64,000 nucleotides of DNA from Actinostola sp. cb2023 (GCA_033675265.1 JAUJYZ010000940.1:107001-171000), one strand, 5' to 3'; numbered from the stretch's first letter, positions 24,353-35,596 are shown. Translations and numbers: made by a program. Notes: generated by a model from the letters alone, not told the origin.

Positions 24353-24420
24353 ACCCTTGTCCCAAGGGCTCTCTCTCCTCGCTATTTCTAAAATGGCGGA
24401 CGCTCGAGAGAACATGCTGG
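24353..24420. mobile_element. Left end of an older Mutator-like copy
   Basis: A diverged TIR (TCCCAAGGGCTCTCTCTCC ... ATGGCGGACGCTCGAGAG) of the same family as 24421-25306. Its interior resumes after the younger insertion at about 25316-25430 (ATTTTGATTGG, TCTAATTGGTCCATA, AAATATAGCATAAATT), so the younger copy landed inside the older one. Confidence 0.65.
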
Positions 24421-25306
24421 CAACCTCGTCCCCAGGGCCCTCTCTTCTCGCTATTTTCAAAATGGCGGACGCTCGAGAGAAGACCCTGGTGACGGCTGGT
24501 CACGTGTTTCCAAGATTCTTGGAGGTTCGTACCCAGGCTGCCATTTTCCTAATGATCGAAAGTAATCGAAAGGGCCTTGTGAAGAGTTACTGAAGAAATA
24601 TTCGTTCGTTCGTGTTTTGCCTCAAATAATAAATAAAATCACTTTCTAAGCTGGAGCAATTCTGGCCATTTGAAAAGCAGGGGTTCGGAAGTGTAATTAA
24701 GGAGACACATGAACAACTGAACAGGTCAGATCGACAGTTTATTCGCTGTAAACAAGTGCTGCTATTTGTATACAAACACCTTTCATTTCTACCCCGGCAT
24801 CTCTAGTTAACGATTCTCTAACGGCTAAAGTACAAAACATGTTGACGTGTCACATACTGCAAAACTCAAGAGCAAAAGCACTAGCAAATTATGTAAACAG
24901 AACGACAATATATATCAGTTTGCCGTGACCGGCCGTCGGTAGTCTTGTTCGTATACATTTATACCTTGCTTTGCGGTAAACGATCTCGATCGGTGGACTT
25001 TTTCATGTTCCTAAAGACATTTCAATGCTTCGATAGCACTCACACATCACTTGCAGCGGCTCAGTCTTCCTAACTTCGATACATTTGAGATCAGAAAAGA
25101 ACTATCAGTTGAAACTATAAATTCACTCGATGCGATTCAAATTTTAATTTATGCTATATATTTAGCAACCTTCGATAAGGACCAATGAGAAGGCTTGTTG
25201 TGTTATCCAATCAAAATGAGTTTTAGTTCAGCCGTCACCAGGGTCTTCTCTCGAGCATCCGCCATTTTGAAAATAGCGAGAAGAGAGGGCTCTGGGGACG
25301 AGGTTG
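24421..25306. mobile_element. Mutator-like MITE, 886 bp, 9-bp target duplication
   Basis: Ends CAACCTCGTCCCCAGGG... and its complement; perfect 9-bp repeat ACATGCTGG at 24412-24420 and 25307-25315. TIRs of about 70 bp include AAAATGGCGGACGCTCGAG. A second copy in opposite orientation is at 57663-58537. No transposase. Confidence 0.88.
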
Positions 25307-25439
25307 ACATGCTGGTTGAAATCTCAATTCATTTTGATTGGAAAACACATCAAGCCATCTAATTGGTCCATAAATGAGGATGATAAATATAGCATAAATT
25401 TTAATTAGATTCAAGGGATATATTTTAATCCAAAATCTA

Positions 25440-25925
25440 TCGAGTTATATGTTTGCAATGAATGCATATGAACAAATTAATTTGAGAAATCAGATACATG
25501 CTAACTTTGCAAAAGCGTTTCCTAGTATTTAACAACATAATTTGTGGGCGAAAACATTTATAAGGGGAACTAGTCCCAACATTATGAAAATTAATTAATC
25601 ATATGTAACTACCCTTTATATAATCGTGTTTCTTTTTCATATCACATCAACCATATCCTGCTACATGTAATGTTTTGGGTATTCTAGTTTTTCTTATTAG
25701 ACATTACGTGTATGTACGCTTACTTTACCACTGACCATACGCCATTTAGTTTTTACTTCTTGTACGTCATATTCCACAAAAATGAAATAAAATAAAATAA
25801 ATGTTCAATTAATGAAATTGATATTAATTAATTTAAATGTACTCTTTATCAGGTAACTTATTCGCCAAAAACTTGTTAACTTTTCTCCTCTTCTCGCCTA
25901 TTTCTAAGTCCCTTCGGCTTCATAA
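25440..25925. other. AT-rich non-coding DNA; outer end of the left palindrome arm
   Basis: No gene. 25728-25870 matches 57545-57662 plus 58547-58575 in inverted orientation and contains the empty site of the Mutator-like element at 57663. Confidence 0.5.
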
Positions 25926-26069
25926 TAGTCCCTTTTCGCGTTCACAGTTCCCGTTGTAAAACCGATGTACTTATTGACATCAGACGCATTTGTACAGGCT
26001 TAGCCTCGAGTCAGTGTAAATGATTCACAAATATCAACAAGAACATGAAATCAAAGGCACCCAATGGTG

Positions 26070-27227
26070 AACTCGTGGATTTTCTGTATGTGACTGACGA
26101 GGAACGCGCCTTGAAGAAGACATTAGGACATGTTTGAGCATGGAACCAGCACGTCTTTGCAGTTATCTTTCGTGATCAATGCTGTATGTTTTATATTTCC
26201 CTCTTTGAACATTAATTAAGTAAAATGTATTATTAGTAAAGTTCAATGATTGATTAGCATCTGTGAAATCGACACGAAGCTTTGGCATCATTCAAGACTT
26301 ACTGGGATCCCCGTAGGACCTGTGAGTGTGAATTTCCGGGGGCCGTGTCTCGGTTCGTTTCTAGAAGGCCTCCCTTTTCTAGACTACCTTGTTCTTCAAA
26401 TACTTGCTACAAATATAGATTGATAGTTATTTGAGGGTTGAGGCGTATTTTGTGGGTTTCCGGGATCGGCTGGATTTCGAGTTGTTTTCGCCTGAATTCA
26501 AAGAGACGTACGTAGCACAGCAACAACACACAACGGTAAACTTGTTTGAAAATAATAAAAAACAATAAATAATGAAAATCAATACATAAATCCAATAACG
26601 CAAATTCAAGTCCAATTCATCTTCAAGTCAGCATGTACATGTATGTAATCTTGATTGTGCTCGAGTCTCTAAGTTTTTAGCCGATTTGGGTAAACTAGTT
26701 CGTACTCGTTGCTTTCAACTGAAAATCCAGGTTATTTTGTAATGATTTCTTTACAATGCAACAGTTTAACTTCAAGTTTGTATACATTTAACTGCTGAAA
26801 GCTTTCAAGGCTTCCATGTGTCTCGCAGTTAGCGCGGAATATCAATCTTAGGCATGTTGACATTGAGCGAAACCAGTAGAGTCAGTACTAGTCGTAGCGT
26901 CGACGTAGCCGTCTCTTCGTTCTTCAGTAACAGCTTCCTCACGAATGGAAGGGGTGACGATATCAAGTTTGAAGATCTTCTCGTCTTTGACCACACACTG
27001 AACACTCTGACGAGTAAAGAGTGCAAGATTTCCTTAGAAAAATTCCACATGAAGCGCCTTCCATCGTGTCTTGGGAAGCCATTTTGGAAATCTGAAGCCT
27101 CATGTCTAGTTCCCATTCCCAAGCGGCTCAAAAGTTTACAATTTGCCCCCGAATGAGTGAGTGAGTGACACTTCCGGTTCAAAAGTCCCATCCCAATAAC
27201 TCGTGGATGCTTCGCAATCCACGAGTT
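26070..27227. mobile_element. Insertion with AACTCGTGGATT ends
   Basis: Sits exactly where the shorter family members have continuous sequence; ends AACTCGTGGATT and AATCCACGAGTT. It contains the GC-richer block 26829-27165 that is open on both strands. Confidence 0.55.
26854..27156 (+). CDS. Hypothetical 100-codon frame in the insertion
   Basis: ATG to stop, serine-rich N-terminal half, lysine-rich C-terminal half, no domain recognised. The opposite strand is open for 158 codons over the same bases (27305-26829). Which strand, if either, is coded cannot be decided from composition by eye; the plus frame stays wholly inside the insertion, while the minus frame starts in the flanking MITE, which favours plus slightly. 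Confidence 0.25.
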   Translation: MLTLSETSRVSTSRSVDVAVSSFFSNSFLTNGRGDDIKFEDLLVFDHTLNTLTSKECKISLEKFHMKRLPSCLGKPFWKSEASCLVPIPKRLKSLQFAPE

Positions 27228-27592
27228 AAACATGTTGACATGAAACAATAGAAACATTTTTGAAATGCACGGACTGGTTTCTGAATCGAGGCTAAGCCTG
27301 TACAAATGCGTCTTTTGTCAAGGACAGCGGTCATCTCTATACAACGCGAAACTGAGTATTATGTACGCGCAGTCCGATAAAGGACCCCAAGTTACTACCG
27401 GACAATTAATCCCAACTACTAGTACTGAAATTCGGATCTTAAGCCGCATCTACACGAACAAGTTTTCCTTGACAAGATTTCCTTGAAGATTTGACAATTT
27501 TTGTCATCTACACGAGCAAGCTTACGAAAGTAGGTAGTTTCCACGATTTATAAAGAAGGTTCCATCTGTGCTACCAGTACACGATCTCCTAT

Positions 27593-28051
27593 CCTGCGAA
27601 TACAGCCGCTTTTTTTACGCTCGCCACAGGTGTCTCCCGAAAGAAGAGTCTTCGTTGTGAGGCCCACATTCCTGTACTGTGACGTCATTTTTGACCCGAT
27701 TCTGGTCAAAGAAGCTGATTGGTCAGCTTGCTGGTAATCGCATTATTTGCATAAATTAAACTCAACGACCTGAACAAAATATTACAATGTCGAGCCGCGG
27801 GCGATTGTATCGGACTTATCATGTGCACAGATGAATAAAATCATGTTCTACAATAATTTTGATTGCTGATTCAACAAACTCAGGCCGTTTGGAAGTAGTG
27901 TTCACAACATGAGCGGCTGTGTTGTATGAGATTTACAACACGAGCTGTCATGACCTCAGAGATCACAGTACAGGAATGTTGCCCTCACAACGCAGACGCT
28001 TCTTTCGGGAGACACCTGTGGCGAGCGAAAAAAAGCGGCTGTATTCGCAGG
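27593..28051. mobile_element. TIR element, 459 bp
   Basis: TIRs of about 100 bp: CCTGCGAATACAGCCGC, CACAGGTGTCTCCCGAAAGA, CAGTACAGGAATGT in inverted copies. GC-richer ends, AT-rich core, no ORF. Confidence 0.75.
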
Positions 28052-28239
28052 CTAACGATCTCCAAAACCTATGTTTAATCAAATGACCTCACCATTCAAC
28101 CTTGAGTACCTTGACATCACCGCTTGACACCACAAACACCTGGTGCATATAGCCTCCTAATTTGCAAAACGTCTGCAAAGGAGGCTATGGTGCATAAACA
28201 TGGACAATGGATAAACGAATGCTATTCTTTTCTTTGATT

Positions 28240-28330
28240 AAGCTAGGTTCAATCCTTGGACCTTTGATGTTCCTACTTTATACGTTAAATATATTAACGA
28301 CCTGCCTAAATTCATCATTACGAATTCATT
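28240..28330 (+). pseudogene. LINE reverse-transcriptase fragment
   Basis: Reads ...SILGPLMFLLY then, after a small gap, INDLPKFI, the conserved QGS-I-LGP-L-LF-Y-INDLP block before the catalytic YxDD motif of LINE reverse transcriptases. The YxDD itself is absent. The inverted counterpart is at about 51900-52040. Confidence 0.6.
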
Positions 28331-28419
28331 GAGCAATATCTGGATATTGACTACGTTATAGGAACGCTGTCTGTGTGAACTAACCCCGTCAACTGTAACC
28401 TAGATTGGGGTTAATACTC

Positions 28420-28645
28420 CAGTTTCGAGTTGTTTACGCACCTTGACAAAAGACGCATTTGCTCAGCCTTAGCCTCAATTCAGCGTAAATTATTCACAAA
28501 TACCAACGAGAATGTGAAAAATATTGACATATAGGACAATAGAATCATTTTTTAATTCCACGGGTTTATTCTCTGGATTGAGGCTAAGGCTGAGCAAATG
28601 CGTCTTTTGTCAAGAAGTACAGCAGTGTCTAAGGAGTATTACCTC
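28420..28645. mobile_element. MITE, GACGCATTTG family
   Basis: TIRs CTTGACAAAAGACGCATTTG and complement, wider arms ACTCCAGTTTCG/GGAGTATT. It interrupts sequence that is continuous in the right arm (GGGGTTA next to ACCTCGAACC; compare 51860-51905), so it inserted after the duplication. Confidence 0.75.
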
Positions 28646-28781
28646 GAACCCCGGCTTTTATCCACATACATCCCTCGGGACTACAAAAACAAAGGAGTGC
28701 ACGGTCAATATCACATGTCACTCAACGCCTATATATGTTTGCTGATTTGTAACCCTAATAGTTTGGAAGTTCGCCGGGTAT

Positions 28782-29116
28782 CATAACCAGTCAGTCCAAA
28801 GATCTAGAGCTGTTAGGAATCCCAGTCTTAACAACACTAACCCCATATCGTACTACAACGTATTCATAACCAGTCAGTCCAAAGATCTAGAGCTGTTAGG
28901 AATCCCAGTCTTTACAACACTAACCCCATATCGTACTACAACGTAATCATAACCACTGAGTCAGTCCAAAGACCTAGAGCTGTTAGGAATCCCAGTCTTT
29001 ACAACACTAACCCCATATCGTACTACAACGTAATCATAACCAGTCAGTCCAAAGATCTAGAGCTGTTAGGAATCCCAGTCTTTACAACACTAACCCCATA
29101 TCGTACTACAACGTAT
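28782..29116. repeat. Tandem repeat, about 83 bp x 4
   Basis: Four near-identical units starting TCATAACCAGTCAGTCC and ending TCGTACTACAACGTA; the third has a small extra insertion. The right arm has one unit only (about 51650-51735). Confidence 0.9.
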
Positions 29117-29119
29117 TTT

Positions 29120-29900
29120 TGAAATATCATCCAGCAAGGTAAGAATGTAGAAATTAAGATGACAGTATGTGAAATGTAAAAGTGTCCATTCACCTAGTAC
29201 CAACTAGACCTTGCTTATATCACTCAAAAGGTGCATAGGAAGTTTTTCTCGTAGATGAACAAAAGATCTCGGTAACTTAAGATTACTGAAACCGGTCTCA
29301 TTTCTTGTTTGTTGCTTGTTTGAGCCCGGAGATGCAGCGAATGACTCGCAAACATGCAGTGGTGTTTCTGATAAGTATCACTCTGAACTGGTTCACATTT
29401 AACAAGACAAAGAGTTATCATTTTCACTGCTTCATCTCCGTCTCTCTCTCTGAATTCAGAATGCAAGAGAGTTTACTAGTTACTGAAGCCATATAGGTGG
29501 TAGGGGAGTCTGTATATAGTCTATACATAGTGGGTTTTTTTTCAAAGTTGTATCAAGTAACTCAGTAAATTAAGATGGGACGGGAGGCTAATCAATCCTC
29601 AGTTTACAGTTGATTCGGTTTTCTTTGTTATCCATAAGCCTTTATCTCCCATAAAGACAGTATGGACTGACTGGTTATGAAGCCCGGCAAACTTCAAGGG
29701 GGGTTACCGTGAAACTTCATATCTGGATTCCATGAAATTCTTGATATCCTAGGAATTTTTTCTTAGAAATTCCTAGGATATCAAGAATTTCCATTGGAAA
29801 TTTATGGAAATTTATTTGAATTCTTATGAATTTCCAGCTTCATTTTGCAAGGGAACAAGCATTTTACTTTTAAAACTCTAAAAAGAACAACAATATTCAG
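29120..29900. other. Left palindrome arm, non-coding
   Basis: 29120-29280 matches 51500-51650 and 29285-29500 matches 53350-53480 plus 53075-53095, both inverted; 29580-29850 matches 52700-53005. Order differs between arms, showing rearrangement in one of them. A short fold (CTAGGAATTTTTTCTTAG) lies at 29749-29770. Small frames at 29224-29496 follow no splice signals. Confidence 0.5.
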
Positions 29901-29902
29901 CA

Positions 29903-29979
29903 CATGCTCGAGGATCCAGCGGTTTTTGTCCGCGCGTGACTTCGGAGCGCGGACAAAAACCGCTGGATCCTCGAGCATG
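29903..29979. ncRNA. Perfect 32-33 bp hairpin
   Basis: Arms 29903-29934 and 29948-29979 are exact reverse complements (CATGCTCGAGGATCCAGCGG then TTTTTGTCCGCG), with a loop of 11-13 nt. The perfect pairing and small loop would suit a small-RNA precursor, but it may be a MITE core; transcription is unknown. Confidence 0.35.
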
Positions 29980-30102
29980 TATTCAGCCGTAACGAGAGGA
30001 TCGTTTGTTGATATTCATTTTTTCTTCTATACATCTTGCTTAATTCTCAAGGAAAAACACTCACCGAGGCTTAATTACCGAGAACTGAGGCTTTTAGACC
30101 GG

Positions 30103-30996
30103 CACACGGTGGGCATAAATGGCTCGAAAATCGCTCATATGATTTTTTTGGAAAATCGCAAAATTGATGTTACTTCGTTGTTCTCGTGATAACTAGCCTA
30201 AAATCGAAAACCGTTTAGAAATTGGACGAAGGCAACCAGAGTTATGAATATTTTTAACATGATATTTTTTCCCGGGAAAATTTGGCGGGAAATAATTCAT
30301 ACAAAACCATCGGTAAATTACATCGCTTGGCAAAACTTTTTTGCTTGACAACATTTTACCCCATACTTAGCGTATTGGAAGAACTATGACATGCGGACAT
30401 TTTGTTGGTTTTAGAATTTTGATTTTTTGGTAAGTAGTTCAAATAATATTTTAAAAACAATTAAAAAAGTTAACACGTCATTATGACGTCACATATATTT
30501 TAAAATATCTCTTAGAGAGTTAATGAACATAAAAATCCGCCACTGTGTAGAATTAAAATACTTCTATAACAATAATAAATGTAAATAAAGTCATTTTACG
30601 GATTTCTCTCCCTTCAAACTGTTTTTTTATTTTACCGATGACGTCATAAATAATGACGTCATCAAAACACCAAATCCCTTATAACTCAGGTTCTAATAAT
30701 CGGAACATTATGAAAAGTTCACCAAAGTGCACAAGTTTTTATTCTCTTTCAAAATATGCACTTTATTTTATCATTGTGTTTAAACTAAATTTTCACAGCA
30801 ATTGTAACTTTTTATTATGACGTCATCATTGCGTCAGATTTTACCAACGAATAGTTTGAAATGCCACACTACCTTTAATAAAGAAACTCTGAAATTTGTA
30901 TTTCATTTCATGGAAGACTTTTGAAAATATTAATGATTTTGTAAAAAGAGGACGTTTTGAGTGAGCGATTTTAGGGTCACTTATGCCCACCGTGCA
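30103..30996. mobile_element. TIR element, about 0.9 kb
   Basis: Ends CACACGGTGGGCATAAATGG and, at right, CACTTATGCCCACCGTG; inner arms share AAAATCGCTCA. Interior AT-rich with several TGACGTCA motifs (30485, 30640-30660, 30820). No ORF. Confidence 0.7.
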
Positions 30997-30999
30997 TTG

Positions 31000-31880
31000 C
31001 TGGTTTGCAATCAATCCCTGGAGATTTAAAGTAAAACAAGAGAAGCTAATGAGGAATGCTTTGTTATCGGGAACCAACATGGCCGCCATGTCGTCACGTG
31101 CAAACCGTATTGCCGGGTTTGCACTTTCGTCATCGTAACATGTTCTAGGCCTTACTTGAGTATGATTAAACAATTGAACCAAAGGTCTTACAACCAAAAG
31201 AGCAGTCAAAATCAAGTATCTCAACCAAACTTCGAGTTATAAGAAGCTTTCAATGCCGAGATATGAGAGATCAAACGCGCAGTGTTCAGTGTGAAATGTA
31301 TGAGTCCGTCAAGTTTGTGTTTCAACCGTAAACACCAACATGGCATGGCAACACAAACAACTTTACAAACAACTCAGTTTGTAATATAAATATTAATCAA
31401 ATCAAACTTACATATCTTTAACGAAGTATCGTTTGAATCAAATTTCCCTAATTCTTACACGTGACAATGTTGCGTGACAGAAATTTACTCTCAATAAATC
31501 AAAAGCCAAACACCGAATGTACGTACACATATTAAAAAAATACTTTTCTTATTGATATGAACAAAATATCAAAAAAACATTTCAGTGCATGTGATGAATA
31601 TTTTTTAGCTTTTTGAAGAGGTCATATGCGTATGCGCACAAAGCAAGAATACATCACAATGGACGTTTTCCTGAGGGATTAACTGACTCAGTTTACACAC
31701 ACAGACAACGTTCCTATCGGAATTACTCAACATAATGATTTCAGCGAAAGTGGAGTTTGTCACGGACATACCTCAATCTTTGCCTTTTCCATTTTCTCGG
31801 ATAGACTATTATCCACGGACGCACATTCCTTCGTAATATTATAATATTATAGAAACTCGTATCGCCTGTCCGCTGGGCCT
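31000..31880. other. Non-coding stretch
   Basis: No exon seen. 31690-31800 is the inverted counterpart of 52100-52225. A 127-codon frame (31224-30841 minus) straddles a TIR end and is not believed. Confidence 0.45.
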
Positions 31881-31885
31881 CTTGA

Positions 31886-32110
31886 GGGCCGTTTACACGG
31901 GCGATTTTGTCGGCGATTTTATCGCCGCGAAGTTATTGCAACCACAAATCGCCCGTGTAAACTACCAGCGAATTCAGTAGCGGCGATAAGCGGCGATAAA
32001 ATTGCAGCCAAATCGCTGCAATTTCGAACATGCTCTCGAAATTTTGTGCAACTTCACGGCGATAAAGTTGCCGACAAAATCACCGATAATATCGCCCGTG
32101 TAAACGGCCC
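31886..32110. mobile_element. MITE, 225 bp (GGGCCGTTTACACGGGCGAT)
   Basis: TIRs of about 45 bp with repeated GGCGAT motifs throughout both arms; flanks TTGA and TTTA. Confidence 0.75.
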
Positions 32111-32206
32111 TTTAGGCCTCTTTAGTCTATGTTCAATCACGATCTTATAACGTAGTAAATACCCAAAAATCAGCACCGGAAATTTAAAGCGCGATTGAAG
32201 AATAGT

Positions 32207-32800
32207 TGTATATGGGGTTTTATTAGCTAGATACTCTGACCATCTAGTACAATAATGTATATGGGGTTTTATTAGCTAGATACTCTGACCATCTAGTACA
32301 ATATTGTATATGGGGTTTTATTAGCTAGATACTCTGACCATCTAGTACAATATTGTATATGGGGTTTTATTAGCTAGATACTCTGACCATATCTAGTACA
32401 ATATTGTATATGGGGTTTTATTAGCTAGATACTCTGACCATCTAGTACAATATTGTATATGGGGTTTTATTAGCTAGATACTCTGACCATATCTAGTACA
32501 ATATTGTATATGGGGTTTTATTAGCTAGATACTCTGACCATCTAGTACAATATTGTATATGGGGTTTTATTAGCTAGATACTCTGACCATATCTAGTACA
32601 ATATTGTATATGGGGTTTTATTAGCTAGATACTCTGACCATCTAGTACAATATTGTATATGGGGTTTTATTAGCTAGATACTCTGACCATCTAGTACAAT
32701 ATTGTATATGGGGTTTTATTAGCTAGATACTTTGACCATCTAGTACAATAATGTATATGGGGTTTTATTAGCTAGATACTCTGACCATCTAGTACAATTA
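32207..32800. repeat. Minisatellite, 49 bp x 12
   Basis: Unit TATGGGGTTTTATTAGC followed by TAGATACTCTGACCATCTAG and a TACAATAT spacer; some units are 51 bp (CCATATCTAG). The right arm has a single unit at about 49420-49460, so the expansion is specific to this arm. It lies about 200-800 bp upstream of the secreted-protein gene. Confidence 0.95.
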
Positions 32801-33008
32801 AATATGTAAAATGTTCAAAACTTGTCTGTAAACAACAATTCAAATATCGTGTTTGTGGGACCTGAATTATTCCAATGGAAATACTGGCAATGAGCTCATT
32901 GGTCGTGCGTGTTTCATCATTGTTGTTGTGGAACTTTGACTGATTCAAGTAAAGGATGTTATATTAACACGTGGTTGCTCAGTTGTATTCCAGGTTTTGG
33001 TGGTCGTC

Positions 33009-33129
33009 ATGAAACAACTATTGCTTATCGCTGTTCTTAGTTTGATGTTCTATCAAACCATCGCCAAGGACATTGCAAGAAACAATGGAGGAGATCTGGA
33101 GAAACGTGTTCGTGATCCAACAGAATCTG
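33009..33129 (+). CDS. Secreted cysteine-rich protein A, exon 1 (leader)
   Basis: First of three exons of a 199-residue secreted protein. This exon encodes a signal peptide (MKQLLLIAVLSLMFYQTIA) followed by a short propeptide that ends in the dibasic pair KR (residues 32-33), then a few residues of the mature chain. It ends at CTG/GTAAAA in phase 1 and joins in phase to 35930. Exons 2 and 3 carry eight cysteines, enough for four disulfides, with GxxGFG-type spacing GYTHFGLHAFGAC and QECVGKMNANFIYRI. I recognise this pattern (C-x-K-D...; C-R-C-A-x-A-x-x-K-G-Y-x-x-F-G-L; C-V-G) from uncharacterised secreted proteins that are multiplied in cnidarians; function not established. A paralogue sits inverted at 49204-45244. 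Confidence 0.8.
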
Positions 33130-33470
33130 GTAAAATACAGTCGAACCCACCTCTACACAATTGATCTAACTTTCTGTTTTCTCCCGGCCTAGCTCAGCCA
33201 GTTCAGATGACAAACGGGGATGTGAAAAGGACGCGGACTATCGTCGGAAAATTTGAATTAGACCCCTAAAGGAGATCAATCTGGGCGTGGCTTTTGCTTT
33301 ATGTGAACCCTAAAAGATACCATTCTAAACCAGAAATATTACAGATTTCCTGCCTGATCGGTCTAGACCACCAACACAATATAGGTCGTTTTTATATATT
33401 TCCGAGCAACACTAAATGATACCTTGATCGCTATAAATATTGGCGTTCCGTCGTGAACACCCTAAGGGAT
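33130..33470. other. Intron 1 of gene A, proximal part
   Basis: 33180-33380 matches 48360-48560 in inverted orientation (GAGCCGAGGCCGGGAG / CTCCCGGCCTAGCTC and TCTGTAATATTTCTGGTTTA). No regulatory motif singled out. Confidence 0.5.
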
Positions 33471-33612
33471 AGAGCAGAATTCGTATGACTGTGAAAAACT
33501 TACGGCACGGACGTGCCGTGTCGTGACCGTGATGATTTAGGATTTCGAATGAATTCGTGCCGTGACCGTGTCGTGCGCCGTGGTTTTTCACAGTCATACG
33601 AAATCTGCTCTA
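33470..33612. mobile_element. MITE, diverged ACGG hairpin family
   Basis: Ends TAGAGCAGA/TCTGCTCTA with an inner ATTCGTATGACTGTGAAAAA arm and CACGGCACG core. Same architecture as 7876-8093, different terminal hexamer. Confidence 0.65.
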
Positions 33613-33619
33613 CCAGAAA

Positions 33620-34015
33620 CCGTAATGGGCTTGTACACCTGCCACGTGACTTTTTAAATTTTCACCGCAGACAAACGAAAATACCATAACTAGAAAGAGC
33701 ATGCTAAAGTTAGTAAAAGTGGTAAGTTTGAAGGGAAATACGTAAATAGGGCAATAGTTACAGGCATTCAAACTTTGCCTTTTTTGTATGGAAATGTATG
33801 TTGGAAGGCAACAGCTTGCCTTCCAAGCGAAAATCCCATACAAATCCTTGTCAAAGCGGGAAACTTTGAAAGCCGTTAACTTTTTTCTTATTCGCTTGAT
33901 TCTTTTCAAATTTTCAACTTTTACTAATTTTAGTATGCTCTTTCAAGTTATGGTATTTTTGTTTGTCTTCGGTGAAAATTTAAAAAGTCACGTGGCGGGT
34001 GGTACAAGCCCATTT
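33620..34015. mobile_element. Fold-back MITE, about 395 bp
   Basis: Arms share GGGCTTGTAC, CACGTGACTTTTTAAATTTT, GAAAGAGCAT and a central GGAAGGCAA/TTGCCTTCC stem. Overlapping frames on both strands (33610-33909 and 33788-34147) are mirror images caused by the palindrome. Confidence 0.75.
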
Positions 34016-34071
34016 ACATCCCTAAAAGAGACGACGATCATACCCGTCATTTTAAGTATGGTCCCCTCCCC

Positions 34072-34245
34072 CTTGGGCTGTTTTGATATGTTCTTAGGAG
34101 GGAAATATACTTTTTCTAGGGCATGTGTTTGTGGGATCACAGGGTAACCATAGGCAAGTACAAAGTTGGCCCTGTGATCCCACAAACACATGTCCTCGAA
34201 ACATTACATTTCCCTCCCAAAACACATCAAAACAGCCCAAGGCAT
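34072..34245. mobile_element. Hairpin MITE, about 175 bp
   Basis: Arms TTGGGCTGTTTTGATATGTT ... TGTGTTTGTGGGATCACAGG in inverted copies around a loop of about 30 nt. Confidence 0.75.
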
Positions 34246-34638
34246 AAAAAATACTCATCTTCAATTTAGAATGAACTTAGAAACATAAAATTATATATTT
34301 TTTTTTGTGACTATCTGCGGTTTATCTCAATTAACATAGTTTTGAGTAAAAAAGGTATTATATTATAAGCTGCCCTGTAATGATAAAGCTAGTACGGCGT
34401 GATCCACATACAAGTGACTTTGCAGACAATTTAAATTTCGCGCCAACCTCCCATGAGACTTCTCACTTGTATTGTATACGGCTGTTCCAGCTAATTGATC
34501 TCGGGCGCAGTCTAACTGTTATTAGTTATTATTAAAATTATCATCATCATCATAATACTGTATTTATATAGCATAAATTCCGTTAGAATCCAAATACGCT
34601 TCACAATATAACAAACACAAATAAAACTAAATGCTTAA

Positions 34639-35089
34639 AGTGCTTATGAAGCTTATTTTTTTATTTAGAAAATCGATTACATATGAAGTGAAGAAGTGGG
34701 ATGTTTCAGTGTTTTGTGATTTGAGCTTCGCATTTGCGAGTTATAAAGGTTTGAAATCGTGATATGCTAGTTCGGTGACGTCAAAGAAGGCTTAATTTAT
34801 TATACAAAAGCGCCCTTGTGCAAATCATTGACATTTTTTAATCTGGAAAAAAGTTTTCTACAACTTCTATAAATGATGTTAAACTTTTCTTTTTTTTCAG
34901 AAAAGAATGCTATTGAAAAAATATAAATAATTTACAGCAAATGCCTCCTCTGACGTCACCGAATTAGCATATCACGATTTCAAACCTTTATAACTCGCAA
35001 ATGCGAAACTCAAATCACAAAATACTGAAACATTATTCGCTTCATATGTAATCGATTTTCAAAATAAAATAATAAGCTTCATAAGCACT
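34639..35089. mobile_element. TTAA-flanked fold-back MITE, 451 bp
   Basis: TTAA at 34635-34638 and 35090-35093; ends AGTGCTTATGAAGCTTATT and complement; arms of about 170 bp share TTTATAACTCGCAAATGCGA. Same family as 49936-50391. Confidence 0.85.
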
Positions 35090-35464
35090 TTAATATAGAG
35101 ACCCTGACAAAGGTCATAACTAAGAACAAGTAATTAATATATAAAATGTATTTTTAAAATAAGCCTGTTGTAAGTTTTAAGCTTATTCTTAAAAATACAT
35201 CATCTCTCTTCGCACCAGTAGGCGCATAAGTCTTTAACATTATCTGTCCAACTTTTCCTGTTCAGCGCCACCACTAATTTAGCTGCATTCCAGCTTGCCC
35301 ACGCTCCAGCATCCGATGCTAATCTGGTACTATGGACCCTATCGGCCTTTTGGCCACCCGCAGGCTTTGCCGGACCAAATACGTCATTACAGACTCATTA
35401 CTGACTCCCAGTTTAGGTTGAATCAATATTAATGTTTTCGGTTTTTGTAACAATGATGATTTTT

Positions 35465-35585
35465 ACGGGGTAGGGTTGTTAACCATGTGCCCAACACCCT
35501 AACCTGGAGGACCAGGGGATCACTGTTTGTCTGGTCTCTACCCTTCGACCTGTTCGGCATGGGTGGCCCTACCAGCCATTTTTGT
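35465..35585. mobile_element. LINE-derived fragment
   Basis: The run ACCTGGAGGACCAGGGGATC ... CTACCCTTCGACCTGTTCGG ... GGGTGGCCCTACCAG is a block I associate with a non-LTR retrotransposon present in many invertebrate genomes. No frame is intact. Clade not assigned. Confidence 0.4.
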
Positions 35586-35596
35586 ATTCGGTCTAT

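Larger units (their letters stand above)
25925..27360. mobile_element. MITE of the GACGCATTTGTACAGG family, enlarged by an insertion
   Basis: Outer left arm AGTCCCTTTTCGCGTTCAC ... GACGCATTTGTACAGGCTTAG and right arm TAAGCCTGTACAAATGCGTC ... AGCGGTCATCTCTA. Short complete relatives: 28420-28645, 48590-49050, 53095-53345. This copy is about 1.2 kb longer because of an internal insertion (26070-27227). Confidence 0.75.

Noticed and set aside
24152..24593. Frames reading ...LLAIFKMADAREKT... and complement
   Set aside because: Translations of the Mutator-like TIR (AAAATGGCGGACGCTCGAG), repeated twice; not genes.
28524..28786. Two short frames downstream of the LINE fragment
   Set aside because: They lie in a MITE arm and a tandem-repeat edge.
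30841..31224. 127-codon minus-strand protein
   Set aside because: Crosses the end of a TIR element and lacks any recognisable domain.
33610..34147. 99- and 119-codon proteins on opposite strands
   Set aside because: Mirror-image frames of one fold-back MITE.
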